This document shows, piece by piece, positions 1 through 8,392 of a DNA stretch of 64,000 nt. This DNA is from Flavobacterium anhuiense. GTDB taxonomy: Bacteria; Bacteroidota; Bacteroidia; Flavobacteriales; Flavobacteriaceae. Location: the NCBI RefSeq assembly GCF_900101855.1, contig NZ_FMVC01000001.1:585965-649964 (forward strand), written 5' to 3'. Every line of letters starts with the position of its first letter. The first letter of the stretch is position 1. The notes under the pieces were generated by a model. It had not been told where the DNA came from. It saw only the letters and a list, made by a program, of their open reading frames with translations, and searched no databases. The translations under genes were made by a program, and so were the position numbers.

Positions 1-61
1 ATCTCCCATACCTTTACAGAACCATAACATTAGTAGGTTAAGTTTATGGTAGATTTGGGGC

Positions 62-92
62 AAAAAAGGCGGAACTTCTTTCCGCCTTTTTT
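62..92. terminator. Intrinsic terminator at the window edge
   Basis: GGCGGAA (68-74) and TTCCGCC (80-86) form a 7-bp stem with a 5-nt loop, an A run before it and a T run after it. It can work in both directions. It probably ends a plus-strand gene that lies outside the window; nothing coding is visible in bases 1-60. Confidence 0.75.
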
Positions 93-96
93 ATTT

Positions 97-216
97 TCTC
101 TTTTTTTGAGAATAGATGAAAGAAAATAGAGTAAAGATTATATACGAAATGTATAGATAAAAAAAGACGAGCACCTTTGGCACTCGTCTTTTCTCTATAT
201 TCTTTACTCTATTCTC
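97..216. repeat. Inverted low-complexity arms around the sod terminator
   Basis: The words AGAATAGA, GAAAATAGAGTAAAGA (left, about 108-137) are mirrored on the other side of the terminator by TATTCTTTACTCTATTCTCT (right, about 196-215). The right arm closely resembles 7611-7655, between araD and araA. I see no coding potential. Confidence 0.55.
161..193 (-). terminator. Terminator of the superoxide dismutase gene
   Basis: AAGACGAG (164-171) pairs with CTCGTCTT (183-190), with a small internal loop. A runs on the plus strand at 158-165 give the U tract for minus-strand transcription. It lies 24 bases past the dismutase stop. Outside it lie inverted low-complexity arms described under repeats. 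Confidence 0.75.
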
Positions 217-828
217 TTATTTTTCTAAAGCAAATCTTCTTGCAACTTCTGTCCAGTTAATTACATTGAAGAAAGCTTCGATATAATCTGGTCTTCTGTT
301 TTGATAGTTTAAGTAGTAAGCGTGCTCCCAAACATCCATCCCTAAGATCGGAGTTCCACCATGACCAGCAACTTCTGGCATTAATGGATTATCTTGATTT
401 GGAGTACCTACAACTTCTAACTTTCCTCCTTTTTGAACTGTTAGCCAAGCCCATCCAGAACCGAATTGCGTAGCACCAGCTTTAGCAAATTTTGCTTTAA
501 ATTCTTCGAATGATCCGAAAGAAGACTCGATTGCAGCTAATAAATCACCTGTTGGCAATCCTCCTCCGTTTGGAGACATTACAGTCCAGAATAAATTGTG
601 ATTGTAAAAACCTCCACCATTGTTGCGAACTGCTGCGTTAGATTTGTCCAAGTTGATTAAGATATTTTCGATAGTTTTTCCTTCTAAATCTGTTCCAGCA
701 ATAGCAGCATTAAGATTTGTAGTATATGCGTTGTGGTGCTTTGTATGATGGATTTCCATTGTACGTGCATCAATATGTGGTTCTAATGCATCGTATGCAT
801 AAGGTAATTGTGGTAATTCAAAAGCCAT
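217..828 (-). CDS. sodA: Superoxide dismutase (Fe/Mn family, Mn-like)
   Basis: Converts superoxide to oxygen and hydrogen peroxide in the cytoplasm. The 203-residue protein has the usual length and no signal peptide. Metal ligands are visible as H27, H77 (in NHNLFW), D165 and H169 (in [11 protein letters not shown]). The pair Gly-Gly before the second ligand and Gln145 in NQDNPLMPE matches the manganese-type pattern rather than the iron type; metal use is inferred only. It is a single-gene unit, with a -7 promoter element at 865-872 and its own terminator at 161-193. Confidence 0.95.
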   Translation of the reverse strand: MAFELPQLPYAYDALEPHIDARTMEIHHTKHHNAYTTNLNAAIAGTDLEGKTIENILINLDKSNAAVRNNGGGFYNHNLFWTVMSPNGGGLPTGDLLAAIESSFGSFEEFKAKFAKAGATQFGSGWAWLTVQKGGKLEVVGTPNQDNPLMPEVAGHGGTPILGMDVWEHAYYLNYQNRRPDYIEAFFNVINWTEVARRFALEK

Positions 829-864
829 GGTATTATGATTTTTATGGTTTATAATAATTTATTC

Positions 865-872
865 CAAATTTA
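865..872 (-). promoter_or_regulatory. -7 promoter element of sodA
   Basis: On the minus strand this reads TAAATTTG, a match to the Bacteroidota TAnnTTTG element. Transcription would start near 858, giving a leader of about 30 nt before the ATG at 828. No clear -33 TTTG is visible. Confidence 0.5.
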
Positions 873-967
873 GACATTTAACTTTGGAATTGAAAATACT
901 ATTTCGTTATAATTAAATTAAATTCACTGATAATTTACATTTTTAGAATATAAACACCTGAAAATCT

Positions 968-1597
968 TTATTTTCCATTAAATGTAGTCATTGTATTTTC
1001 TAAACCTGCCGTTCCAAAAGTTCTAATAATTTCTGCCGACGTTTCTAAACGCTCTGGAAGTTTTGCTTCTTCTTCGGCATTCCATTCTCCTAAAACATAA
1101 TCTACCTGCTGTCCTTTTTTAAATTGGTCGCTGATACCAAATCTATAGCGGGTATAGTTTTGCGTATTAAGAACTAAATTGATGTTCTTAAGTCCGTTGT
1201 GGCCGCCATCGCTTCCTTTTGGTTTGATGCGGATTGTTCCAAATGAAAGGTTCAAATCATCTGTAATAACCAGAATGTTCTCTAACGGAATATTTTCCTT
1301 ATCCATCCAGTATTTTACCGCTTTACCGCTAAGATTCATGTAAGTGTTTGGCTTTAAAAGAAAAAAGGTTCTTCCTTTAAATTTATATTCAGCCAATGCA
1401 CCCAATTTTACGGTTTCGAATGAAAGCCCTTCTTTTTTAGCGAAAAAATCAAGCACTTTAAATCCGATATTGTGTCTGGTGTTTACGTATTCAGCTCCGA
1501 TATTTCCTAATCCTACGATTAAATATTTCTTCATATTGTCTTCTTTGTTCTCTTCTTTTGATGTTGATGAAAACATTTTTGTTATCCATTTTATCAT
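968..1597 (-). CDS. pth: Peptidyl-tRNA hydrolase
   Basis: Cleaves peptidyl-tRNA released by stalled ribosomes, freeing tRNA for reuse. The core starts MKKYLIVGLGNIGAEY with the conserved N and H in NTRHNIGF, then the PNTYMN and DDLNL segments typical of Pth. The reading frame is open up to 1633, but a -7 element TACTTTTG lies at 1603-1610, so codons above 1597 are not transcribed. Two starts remain: 1597, which would be almost leaderless and adds a 20-residue charged extension, or 1537, which gives the usual family length of about 189. I give the longer one. Confidence 0.9.
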   Translation of the reverse strand: MIKWITKMFSSTSKEENKEDNMKKYLIVGLGNIGAEYVNTRHNIGFKVLDFFAKKEGLSFETVKLGALAEYKFKGRTFFLLKPNTYMNLSGKAVKYWMDKENIPLENILVITDDLNLSFGTIRIKPKGSDGGHNGLKNINLVLNTQNYTRYRFGISDQFKKGQQVDYVLGEWNAEEEAKLPERLETSAEIIRTFGTAGLENTMTTFNGK

Positions 1598-1602
1598 GGT
1601 TG

Positions 1603-1610
1603 CAAAAGTA
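1603..1610 (-). promoter_or_regulatory. -7 promoter element of pth
   Basis: Reads TACTTTTG on the minus strand, a full TAnnTTTG match. It ends 5 bases before the ATG at 1597. Transcription would therefore begin at or just next to that ATG, which rules out the upstream part of the open frame. Confidence 0.55.
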
Positions 1611-1621
1611 AGATTAATTAG

Positions 1622-1925
1622 AGAATGCGGCAATTGGATAATTAGATAATTTGAAAATGCGGCAATTAAATAATTTCTTACTGGCCGTGGTTTAACCGCA
1701 AAGTCCGCAAGGGTTTACGCAAAGGACACTAAGATTTCTTGTCCTTCTTGTCATCCAAAGCGAAGTCGAAGGACCACAAAAAGAAGGTCGACAACCTAAA
1801 TTCCATACTTTGAGTTGGCTTCGACTCCGCTCAGCCTGACATGTTCAATATTTGTCAAGCTGAGCGGAGTCGAAGGTTACATAGCAAAAACCTTAGAATC
1901 TTAGCATCTTAGAAACTTAGAAGCT
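1622..1925. repeat. Non-coding repeat block between pth and rplY
   Basis: This gene-free stretch is made of repeat words. AATGCGGCAATT occurs twice, at 1624 and about 1656, each followed by a near copy of RRATAATT. A long inverted repeat has 23-nt arms at 1819-1841 and 1853-1875 (CTTCGACTCCGCTCAGC and its complement, one G-T wobble, 11-nt loop). A partial third copy, CGAAGTCGAAGGACC, lies near 1760. The right end repeats CTTAGAA-type words at 1884-1922. I see no gene. Confidence 0.8.
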
Positions 1926-1928
1926 AAA

Positions 1929-1961
1929 AAAAAGCCCCAATCGAAAGATTGAGGCTTTTTG
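1929..1961 (-). terminator. Terminator of rplY
   Basis: GCCCCAATC (1934-1942) and GATTGAGGC (1947-1955) form a 9-bp stem with one mismatch around a GAAA loop, flanked by A and T runs. It lies 17 bases past the rplY stop on the minus strand and could also stop plus-strand transcription. Confidence 0.85.
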
Positions 1962-1977
1962 TATAGTTTGAAAAAAA

Positions 1978-2589
1978 TTATTTTTTCTTTCCTTTTGCAG
2001 GAGCTTTTGCAGCTTTTGCAGCCTCTTGAGCAGCTTTCATAGCAGCACGAGAGATTCTCACTTGACAAACTACAGTGTTGTCTGGGTGCATAATTTTGTA
2101 CTCTGGTTTTCCAACTTTAGTAACGTATAATTTGTTACCCATTTCAAGTGGAGTGATGTCAGCTTCAACAAAATCAGGAAGATTTGCTGGTAAAGCTTTA
2201 ACTTTTAATTTACGTTGGTTTAAACGTAAAACACCTCCCGCAAGAACACCTTTAGATGTACCAACGATTTTCACAGGAACTTCCATTGTGATTTCTTTAT
2301 CATCAAATAATTGGAAGAAGTCGATGTGTAAAATTTTGTCAGTTACTGGGTGAACTTGGATATCTTGCAAAATTGCATTGAATGATTTTCCTTTTCCAAG
2401 TTCGATCACAACTGTGTGAGCGTTTGGAGTGTAAACCAAGTTTTTGAATGCAGTAACGTCTGCAGAGAAGTGTACTGCCTGGTTTCCTCCGTATAAAACG
2501 CAAGGTACCTGTCCAGCATTACGTAAGGCTTTAGTTGACACTTTGCCCACGCTTTCTCTTTCTGATCCTTTAATTGTAATCGATTTCAT
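1978..2589 (-). CDS. rplY: 50S ribosomal protein L25 / Ctc
   Basis: Binds 5S rRNA in the large ribosomal subunit. At 203 residues it is the long Ctc/TL5 form: an N-terminal 5S-binding beta barrel (about residues 1-92, starting [20 protein letters not shown]) and a C-terminal domain (about 95-180), then an Ala/Lys-rich tail ending KAPAKGKKK. It lies downstream of prs on the same strand with 73 bases between them, an arrangement common in Bacteroidota and in other bacteria. A terminator follows. Confidence 0.95.
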   Translation of the reverse strand: MKSITIKGSERESVGKVSTKALRNAGQVPCVLYGGNQAVHFSADVTAFKNLVYTPNAHTVVIELGKGKSFNAILQDIQVHPVTDKILHIDFFQLFDDKEITMEVPVKIVGTSKGVLAGGVLRLNQRKLKVKALPANLPDFVEADITPLEMGNKLYVTKVGKPEYKIMHPDNTVVCQVRISRAAMKAAQEAAKAAKAPAKGKKK

Positions 2590-2631
2590 TGTAAAAAAAT
2601 ATAGTTATTAAATAAATATTCTAATTTTTAG

Positions 2632-2667
2632 TGTAGTGAGATTGCTTCGTTCCTCGCAATGACTACA
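2632..2667 (-). terminator. Hairpin at the prs stop codon
   Basis: TGTAGT (2632-2637) pairs with ACTACA (2662-2667), and inside it ATTGC pairs with GCAAT. The prs stop codon (2663-2665) lies in the stem. T tracts are weak, so it may be a leaky terminator or a repeat element; the word GATTGCTTCGTTCCTCGCAAT looks like a dispersed repeat. Confidence 0.45.
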
Positions 2668-3604
2668 TTATAAATTTTCCACTGATGGAATTGTTGTGGT
2701 GAACCATTTGCATTACCTCAGCAAATAGAGGTGCACAGCTTACCACTTTTATTTTCTTTGATTCTCTCTTTAACGGAATTGAATCTGTTACGATTAATTC
2801 TGTTAGTTTTGAGTTTTCAATTTTCTCATACGCTCCGCCAGATAAAATAGCATGCGTACAAATTGCTCTTACACTTAGCGCTCCTTTTTCGATCATTAGG
2901 TCTGCCGCTTTCGCTAAAGTTCCTCCTGTATCGATCATATCGTCTACTAAGATTACGTTACGTCCTTTTACTTCACCAATAAGCTCCATAGTATCGATAA
3001 CGTTGGCTGCTTTTCTTTGTTTGTAACAGATTACCACATCTGATTCTAAAAACTTAGAGTAAGCGTATGCTCTTTTTGAACCTCCCATATCCGGAGATGC
3101 AATTGTCAGATTTTCTAAATTTAAACTTTCTACGTACGGTAAAAAGATGGTAGAGGCAAATAAATGATCTACCGGTTTTTCAAAGAATCCTTGAATCTGA
3201 TCTGCGTGCAAATCCATTGTCATGATTCTTGTTGCTCCTGCAGCTGTTAGTAGATTTGCTACTAATTTAGCTCCAATTGGAACTCTTGGTTTGTCTTTTC
3301 TGTCTTGTCTTGCCCAACCAAAATAAGGCATAACAGCTGTAATATGTCTTGCTGATGCGCGTTTTGCCGCATCAATCATTAACAACAATTCCATCAGATT
3401 ATCTGCACTTGGAAAAGTTGAACATACGATAAATACTCGTAAACCTCTGATTGATTCTTCGTAAGACGGTTGAAATTCTCCGTCACTATACGTTGACATC
3501 GTTACTTTTCCTAACGGAATCCCGTAATCTTTTGCAATTTTTTCTGCAAGATAAACACTTTGTGAACAAGCAAAAATTTTAGCTTCTGGTTCTAGGTGCG
3601 ACAT
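2663..3604 (-). CDS. prs: Ribose-phosphate pyrophosphokinase
   Basis: Makes PRPP from ribose 5-phosphate and ATP for nucleotide, histidine and tryptophan synthesis. The 313 residues match the class I family. Seen directly: the DLHADQIQGFF segment that precedes the flexible loop, and the PRPP-binding loop VILVDDMIDTGGT near residue 220. It is the first gene of a prs-rplY unit. A promoter candidate at 3725-3759 would give a leader of about 110 nt. The tRNA-Leu gene diverges from the same intergenic region. Confidence 0.96.
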   Translation of the reverse strand: MSHLEPEAKIFACSQSVYLAEKIAKDYGIPLGKVTMSTYSDGEFQPSYEESIRGLRVFIVCSTFPSADNLMELLLMIDAAKRASARHITAVMPYFGWARQDRKDKPRVPIGAKLVANLLTAAGATRIMTMDLHADQIQGFFEKPVDHLFASTIFLPYVESLNLENLTIASPDMGGSKRAYAYSKFLESDVVICYKQRKAANVIDTMELIGEVKGRNVILVDDMIDTGGTLAKAADLMIEKGALSVRAICTHAILSGGAYEKIENSKLTELIVTDSIPLKRESKKIKVVSCAPLFAEVMQMVHHNNSISGKFIM

Positions 3605-3724
3605 TGTAATTTGTTGTTTTATTCCGTTACTTTTCTACAATCCAACTTTATTATTTAAATAAAGCAGAAAGCATATAAATGTCTCGGATGTAGTTAGTTG
3701 TGTGTGCTTCGTTTTAACGAGCTG

Positions 3725-3759
3725 CAAATTTATAAAATTTATTGAACACTGAAAGCAAA
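3725..3759 (-). promoter_or_regulatory. Promoter of prs
   Basis: On the minus strand a -33 TTTG (3756-3759) and a -7 TAAATTTG (3725-3732) are separated by 23 bases, within the range known for Flavobacterium promoters. The start would be near 3718, so the leader is long. I see no recognisable riboswitch in the leader. Confidence 0.5.
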
Positions 3760-3779
3760 AAATTAAGTATTTTTAGTAG

Positions 3780-3806
3780 TTGGTTTAAAATTATTTTTTA
3801 CATTTG
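3780..3806 (+). promoter_or_regulatory. Promoter of tRNA-Leu
   Basis: TTG at 3780-3782 and TACATTTG at 3799-3806, with 16 bases between them. Transcription would start near 3813, about 80 bases before the mature tRNA, so the precursor has a long 5' leader for RNase P to remove. Confidence 0.55.
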
Positions 3807-3892
3807 CACCGTGTTAAAGGAATGGGCGCAGAAATGAACTCATTCTATTGCGTTAAAATAATTGATTTATCATTTATTTTTTCGTCTGCTAC

Positions 3893-3972
3893 GCCCGGAT
3901 GGCGGAATTGGTAGACGCGCTGGTCTCAAACACCTGTGGGAAACCGTGCCGGTTCGACTCCGGCTCCGGGTA
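3893..3972 (+). tRNA. tRNA-Leu (anticodon CAA)
   Basis: An 80-base cloverleaf with the long variable arm of a class II tRNA. The acceptor stem GCCCGGA pairs with TCCGGGT, followed by discriminator A; CCA is not encoded. The D arm includes GAATTGGTAGA. The anticodon loop CTCAAAC (3925-3931) has T33 and anticodon CAA (3927-3929), which reads UUG. The T arm carries TTCGACT. The anticodon stem has one T-T mismatch (3921 with 3935). It stands alone, with its own promoter and terminator. Confidence 0.95.
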
Positions 3973-3978
3973 CTTAAA

Positions 3979-4006
3979 AACCTCTTCTTAACGGAAGAGG
4001 TTTTTT
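3979..4006. terminator. Bidirectional terminator after tRNA-Leu
   Basis: CCTCTTC (3981-3987) and GAAGAGG (3994-4000) form a perfect stem with a 6-nt loop, extended by A-T pairs, and followed by six T. Reversed, it also gives a T run for the minus-strand OsmC-like gene that ends at 4010. Confidence 0.9.
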
Positions 4007-4009
4007 CAT

Positions 4010-4480
4010 TTATACTGCTTCACAAACTGCATGATGCAAAACAGGAAAATTGCAGGAATTAGCAATAAAACACAACTCATTTGCTTTTTGATGCAATTCT
4101 AAGGCCAATTCAATTTTATCCGAACTTGAGATTTTTACTTTTGGATATAATTTTGCTTCAATAAAACGTCCACTCCCGTCCGGATTTACTTCTAATGTTG
4201 CTTCTGCGTTGTCTGAATATTCTAAAACTTCTATTCCGTTTTGAGAACAGACGTATAAATAGGACATCATATGGCAGGAAACTAAACTGCTCAACAATAA
4301 ATCTTCGGGATTGTATAATTCTGGATCACCTTTGAAGGCTTTTGCCGCTGAAACATCTAAAACTGGTTTTCCTTCAATTTTAATTTGATGGGTTTTGCTA
4401 TAGAATCTTTTAGAAGAATCAACTGCATTTTTTTGTGAAGCCCAATTTACTTCTGCTTTGAATATATGTTTGAAGGTCAT
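4010..4480 (-). CDS. OsmC family protein (peroxiredoxin-like)
   Basis: A 156-residue OsmC/Ohr-fold protein, probably a thiol peroxidase that reduces organic hydroperoxides. The pattern fits the OsmC branch: a glycine-rich start is missing, but the core segment NPEDLLLSSLVSCHMMSYLYV carries the first redox Cys (in VSCHM) and the C-terminal part has C in NELCFIANSCNFPVLHH. A conserved Arg was not located with certainty. It stands alone, convergent with the tRNA and sharing its terminator. No signal peptide. Confidence 0.85.
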   Translation of the reverse strand: MTFKHIFKAEVNWASQKNAVDSSKRFYSKTHQIKIEGKPVLDVSAAKAFKGDPELYNPEDLLLSSLVSCHMMSYLYVCSQNGIEVLEYSDNAEATLEVNPDGSGRFIEAKLYPKVKISSSDKIELALELHQKANELCFIANSCNFPVLHHAVCEAV

Positions 4481-4498
4481 AAATAATTATTATTTTTT

Positions 4499-4660
4499 GC
4501 CACGACCCGAACAATAGTGAACAGGCGAAGCAATTCACGAATTTACGCAAATTGAATCGCTTTAAAACGCTGCTTTTTTAATTTCACTAATTAAAATCAA
4601 TACTAATTACTAAGAAATTCGTGAATTGCTTCGCCTGTTCAATATCATTCGGGTCGTGGT
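4499..4660. repeat. Large inverted repeat with 45-nt arms
   Basis: The left arm (4500-4544) and right arm (4615-4659) are reverse complements at 42 of 45 positions; all three differences lie in one 7-base stretch. The spacer is 70 bases. The outer end is CCACGACCCGAA and the inner end GAAGCAATTCACGAATT, which shares CACGAATT words with the repeats at 20533, 24110 and 33855. No coding sense is visible. Confidence 0.85.
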
Positions 4661-4673
4661 AGAAAAACTTAAA

Positions 4674-4706
4674 TAAAAAAACCTCGAAAGCATTTCCTTT
4701 CGAGGT
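4674..4706 (-). terminator. Terminator of the ara operon
   Basis: ACCTCGAAAG (4681-4690) and CTTTCGAGGT (4697-4706) form a perfect 10-bp stem with a 6-nt loop. The A run at 4674-4680 gives the U tract on the minus strand. It lies 31 bases past the galM stop. Confidence 0.92.
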
Positions 4707-4737
4707 CTTTAGAAAATTAATTAACAAATTCTAAAAA

Positions 4738-5922
4738 TTATTTTTTAACTGAAAACTTAAAGGTTGTTTTCGTTTTATAATTTTCTCCTGGGTTTAGAAC
4801 CGTTGTTGGGAAGTTTTTTTGGTTTGGAGAATCTGGATAATGTTCTGTTTCTAAACATAATCCTGTTCTGTGTGCAAAAGTTCCTCCGTTGGGCATTGGC
4901 AATGTTCCATCAAGGAAATTTCCAGAGTAAAACTGAATTCCAGGTTCGTCTGTTGTCATTTCCATAACTCTTCCGCTTGCTGCGTGATATACTTTTGCAA
5001 TGATTGTTTTCCCTTTTTCAGGATTGTTCAATACCCAGCAATGGTCGTAACCTTTTCCTTTTTCTAACTGATCATTTTTAGCATTGATGTCTTTTCCAAT
5101 TAATTTTGGAGTTCTGAAATCGAAAGGAGTACCTGCAACATCATCTAATTTTCCTGTAGGAATTAAATCAGCATCAACTGGAACTAATTTATCAGCATTT
5201 AAAGTCAATTCATGATCTAAGATGGTTTTGGTGAAATCTCCAGATAAATTGAAATAAGAATGCTGTGTTAAGTTTACAACTGTTTTCTTATCAGTTGTTG
5301 CTTCGTATAAAACTTCCAACTGATTATCTTTTGTCAATGTGTAAGTCACAAAAACTTTCAAAGTTCCCGGATAACCTTCTTCCATATCTTTACTTACATA
5401 AGATAATTTTAAAGAAGCTGTTTCGCCAGATTTAACCTCATCTGCTTTCCAAACTACATTGAAGAATCCTTGCGGGCCACCGTGCAAAGCATTTGGCGCA
5501 TTGTTAATTGCTAACTGATATTCTTTGCCATCTAACGTAAACTTTCCTTTAGCAATTCGGTTTCCGAATCTTCCGATCAAAGCTCCAAAAAATGGATTTT
5601 CTTTTTCATATTGCGCCAAAGAATTAAATCCGATAACCACATTTTCTGAAACGCCAGCTTTATTGGGCACTTTCAAATCGGTAATTCTTCCTCCAAAAGT
5701 GATGATATCAACCTCCATCCCATTTTGGTTTTTCAGTTTATAGCTCTCCACTTTTTCGCCTTTAGCTGTTGTTCCGTATTCTGATTTTTCGATTGTAACT
5801 TCTGCTTTTTTATCTGAAGAAACTGTAGTGTTATCCATTTTTTTATCGCTTTTGCATTGAACTGTAACTATAGCAATACTTAACATGCTTAGTATGAAAA
5901 GGGAACGTTTTAATACATTCAT
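4738..5922 (-). CDS. galM: Aldose 1-epimerase (mutarotase), exported lipoprotein form
   Basis: Interconverts alpha and beta anomers of sugars, here probably L-arabinose. The 394 residues start with a hydrophobic stretch and Cys23 (VTVQC-KSDKK), a likely lipoprotein signal, followed by a Lys/Asp-rich linker to about residue 50. The GalM domain covers about 52-394, with NRIAKGKF, the ALHGG and NLTQHSYFNLSG motifs and the late FCLETEHYPDSPN segment. It is the last gene of araB-araD-araA-galM, 108 bases after araA, and is followed by a strong terminator. A second, cytoplasmic mutarotase is at 14223. Confidence 0.9.
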   Translation of the reverse strand: MNVLKRSLFILSMLSIAIVTVQCKSDKKMDNTTVSSDKKAEVTIEKSEYGTTAKGEKVESYKLKNQNGMEVDIITFGGRITDLKVPNKAGVSENVVIGFNSLAQYEKENPFFGALIGRFGNRIAKGKFTLDGKEYQLAINNAPNALHGGPQGFFNVVWKADEVKSGETASLKLSYVSKDMEEGYPGTLKVFVTYTLTKDNQLEVLYEATTDKKTVVNLTQHSYFNLSGDFTKTILDHELTLNADKLVPVDADLIPTGKLDDVAGTPFDFRTPKLIGKDINAKNDQLEKGKGYDHCWVLNNPEKGKTIIAKVYHAASGRVMEMTTDEPGIQFYSGNFLDGTLPMPNGGTFAHRTGLCLETEHYPDSPNQKNFPTTVLNPGENYKTKTTFKFSVKK

Positions 5923-5941
5923 AAATGATAGTTTTTTAAGT

Positions 5942-6023
5942 TAGTAAAGTCTCAAAGTCGAAAGTCTTAAAGTCAATTCCTCAAAGTAACTAAATCTTTA
6001 AGACTTTATGACATTAGACTTTT
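5942..6023. repeat. AAAGTC word repeat between araA and galM
   Basis: AAAGTC or AAAGT occurs four to five times in 5946-5987, followed by its complement GACTTT or GACTTTT at 6001 and about 6017. Together they form inverted low-complexity arms. No gene or promoter is evident. Confidence 0.5.
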
Positions 6024-6030
6024 GACTAAT

Positions 6031-7539
6031 TTAAAGTCCGTGCTGAAACAAATGATAGTATGCTTCGTTGGCATTGATTTTATCTTTAAACTCTCTTATC
6101 GTAGTTTTTTCATCAATAACCAACAATTCGATTCCGGCAATATCGGCAAAATCTTCCATATATTCTGTTGTTAAAGACTGGCTGTAAACCGTGTGGTGTG
6201 CTCCACCAGCCAAAATCCAAGCTGTTGCTGCAACTTCAAGATTTGGTTTGCAATCCCAAAGAACGCGTGCAACTGGAAGTTTTGGTAATTCTGCCATTGG
6301 TTTTACTGCTTCAACTTCGTTTACAATTAAACGGAAACGAGTTCCCATATCAACCAAAGAAACATTGATGGCATCACCAGCAGGTGAATTGAACACCAAG
6401 CGAGCTGGATCTTCTTTTCCGCCAATTCCTAATGGATGCACTTCGCAAGAAGGTTTTCCGTCAGCAATAGATGGACAGATTTCTAACATGTGCGATCCTA
6501 AAACGTATGATTTTTGTGGTGTAAAATGATACGTATAATCTTCCATGAAAGAAGTTCCGCCTTCTAAACCAACACACATTACTTTTAAAGCTCTAACCAT
6601 TGCAGCTGTTTTCCAGTCTCCTTCTCCACCAAAACCATAACCATCGGCCATTAATCTTTGTGTTGCGATTCCTGGCAATTGTTTCCAAACTCCAAGGTTT
6701 TCAAATGTATCTGTAAAAGCGCCAAATCCTCCTTCTTCAAGGAAAGCTCTTAATCCTAATTCGATTTTTGCTGCTTCAACTAATGAACTTCTTTGTGCTC
6801 CACCTTCTTTTAAAGAATCGGTTAAGTTATAAGAAGATTCATAAACCCCTAATAAATCGTTTAATTCTTTTTCTGTTACTTTCTCGATATGTTTCGTAAC
6901 GTCTGAAGAATCGTATCCGTTTACCGAAACGCCAAAACGAATTTGTGCCTCAACTTTATCACCTTCTGTAACGGCAACTTCACGCATATTGTCTCCAATT
7001 CGGGCAACTTTTAGATTTTGAAGTTCATCCCACCCTAAAGCAACTCTTGACCAAATGCCTAATTTTTTCTGAACTCTCTCGTCTTCCCAGTGTCCAACCA
7101 CAACTTTACGTTTTTTACGTAAACGAGACATAATGAAACCGAATTCACGATCTCCGTGAGCCGATTGGTTCAAGTTCATGAAATCCATGTCAATGCTTCC
7201 CCACGGAATTTCGGCATTGTATTGCGTGTGTAAATGGCATAATGGTTTTTTAAGGATATTTAATCCGCCAATCCACATTTTTGCCGGTGAGAAAGTGTGC
7301 ATCCAAGCAATAATTCCGATACAGTTTTTAGCTGAATTTGCAGCCAAACAAACATCTAAAATTTGTGAAGGAGATTTCACCACATCTTTATAAACCACTT
7401 TTACTGGAATACTAGGCGATGCATCTAACCCTTTTGCAATAATTTGCGAATGTTCTGCTACTTTTCTAAGCGTTTCTTCACCGTATAATTCTTGGCTGCC
7501 TACTACAAACCATACTTCTTTTTGAGATATATCAATCAT
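6031..7539 (-). CDS. araA: L-arabinose isomerase
   Basis: Converts L-arabinose to L-ribulose, the first step of arabinose breakdown, in the cytoplasm. The 502 residues match the family's usual length of about 500. The N terminus [17 protein letters not shown] is a hallmark, as are [15 protein letters not shown] and, near residue 300, the [14 protein letters not shown] stretch carrying a metal-binding Glu. The ATG at 7539 sits right at the conserved start. It follows araD after a 151-base gap holding low-complexity repeats and precedes galM, so expression probably comes from the araB promoter. Confidence 0.97.
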   Translation of the reverse strand: MIDISQKEVWFVVGSQELYGEETLRKVAEHSQIIAKGLDASPSIPVKVVYKDVVKSPSQILDVCLAANSAKNCIGIIAWMHTFSPAKMWIGGLNILKKPLCHLHTQYNAEIPWGSIDMDFMNLNQSAHGDREFGFIMSRLRKKRKVVVGHWEDERVQKKLGIWSRVALGWDELQNLKVARIGDNMREVAVTEGDKVEAQIRFGVSVNGYDSSDVTKHIEKVTEKELNDLLGVYESSYNLTDSLKEGGAQRSSLVEAAKIELGLRAFLEEGGFGAFTDTFENLGVWKQLPGIATQRLMADGYGFGGEGDWKTAAMVRALKVMCVGLEGGTSFMEDYTYHFTPQKSYVLGSHMLEICPSIADGKPSCEVHPLGIGGKEDPARLVFNSPAGDAINVSLVDMGTRFRLIVNEVEAVKPMAELPKLPVARVLWDCKPNLEVAATAWILAGGAHHTVYSQSLTTEYMEDFADIAGIELLVIDEKTTIREFKDKINANEAYYHLFQHGL

Positions 7540-7599
7540 TTTGTTTAATCGTTTATTTGTTTAACCGTCAAATCGTTTTTCTTTATCTAAAAATTCACG

Positions 7600-7690
7600 A
7601 TTAACGAAAGTCTTTTCTCTATGTTCTTTATTCTATTTTCTTTAATCTAAAATCTGCACTCTAAAATCTGCACTCTAAAATCTAAAATCA
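7600..7690. repeat. Low-complexity repeats between araD and araA
   Basis: 7611-7655 resembles the right arm beside sodA (190-215): TCTTTTCTCTATRTTCTTTA and so on. It is followed by a tandem of the word ACTCTAAAATCTGC (two full and one partial copy, 7655-7687). The region contains no promoter match that I can support for araA. Confidence 0.55.
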
Positions 7691-8392
7691 CTATTGCCCG
7701 TAATACGAATCTTTTCCGTGTTTACGATTGTAATGTTTCTTTATTAATGAATCTTTTAATCTTGGTGCATTTGGATTTATTTGTAAAGTCAGGTAGGCCA
7801 TTTCTGCCACGACTTCTAAAACCTTACTATTGTAAACTGCTTTTGCTGCGTTTTTTCCCCAGGCAAACGGACCGTGATTTCCAATAAGGATCATTTCTAC
7901 TTCTTCGTATGAAAGATTTTTTTCTTTGAAACAATCCAAAATCTGAATTCCGGTATTGTGCTCGTAATTTCCTTCAATTAAATGATCTGCCATCGGGGGC
8001 GCACACGGAATATCTGCCGTTAAATGGTCTGCATGGGTGGTTCCGAAAATCGGAATATCCAATTGAGATTGCGCCCAAGCCACAGAATAAGTTGCGTGAG
8101 TATGCGCAACGCCTCCAATATTTGGCCAATGTTTGTATAAATAGGCGTGCGTTTTGGTATCTGACGACGGACGCAGATTTCCTTCTATAACATTATTGTC
8201 AAAATCGACAATTACGATATCTTCCGGTTTTAAATCTTCGTAAGGGACACCGCTTGGTTTTATAGCAAAAACACCATTTTTTCGGTCAACGGCACTTACG
8301 TTTCCAAAAGTGTATACCACCAAATTCAATGCATTTAGTTGCATGTTGGCTTCATAACACTCTTGTTTTAAATCTTTATAAAGAGAGCTCAT
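7691..8392 (-). CDS. araD: L-ribulose-5-phosphate 4-epimerase
   Basis: Converts L-ribulose 5-phosphate to D-xylulose 5-phosphate, which enters the pentose phosphate pathway. A class II aldolase fold of 233 residues with zinc ligands in HTHATYSVAWAQ and a later His in LIGNHGPFAWG. The open frame runs up to 8428, but MSSLYKDLKQECYEANMQL at 8392 matches the family start, while the upstream 12 residues do not. This start overlaps the end of araB by 17 bases, pointing to translational coupling. Confidence 0.95.
   Translation of the reverse strand: MSSLYKDLKQECYEANMQLNALNLVVYTFGNVSAVDRKNGVFAIKPSGVPYEDLKPEDIVIVDFDNNVIEGNLRPSSDTKTHAYLYKHWPNIGGVAHTHATYSVAWAQSQLDIPIFGTTHADHLTADIPCAPPMADHLIEGNYEHNTGIQILDCFKEKNLSYEEVEMILIGNHGPFAWGKNAAKAVYNSKVLEVVAEMAYLTLQINPNAPRLKDSLIKKHYNRKHGKDSYYGQ

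Noticed and set aside
3605-3780. Riboswitch in the prs leader
   Set aside because: The leader is long but AT-rich without a recognisable purine-aptamer core or an attenuator hairpin.
3862-4062. 66-residue open frame across the tRNA
   Set aside because: It runs through the tRNA-Leu gene and its terminator; the protein has no family likeness.
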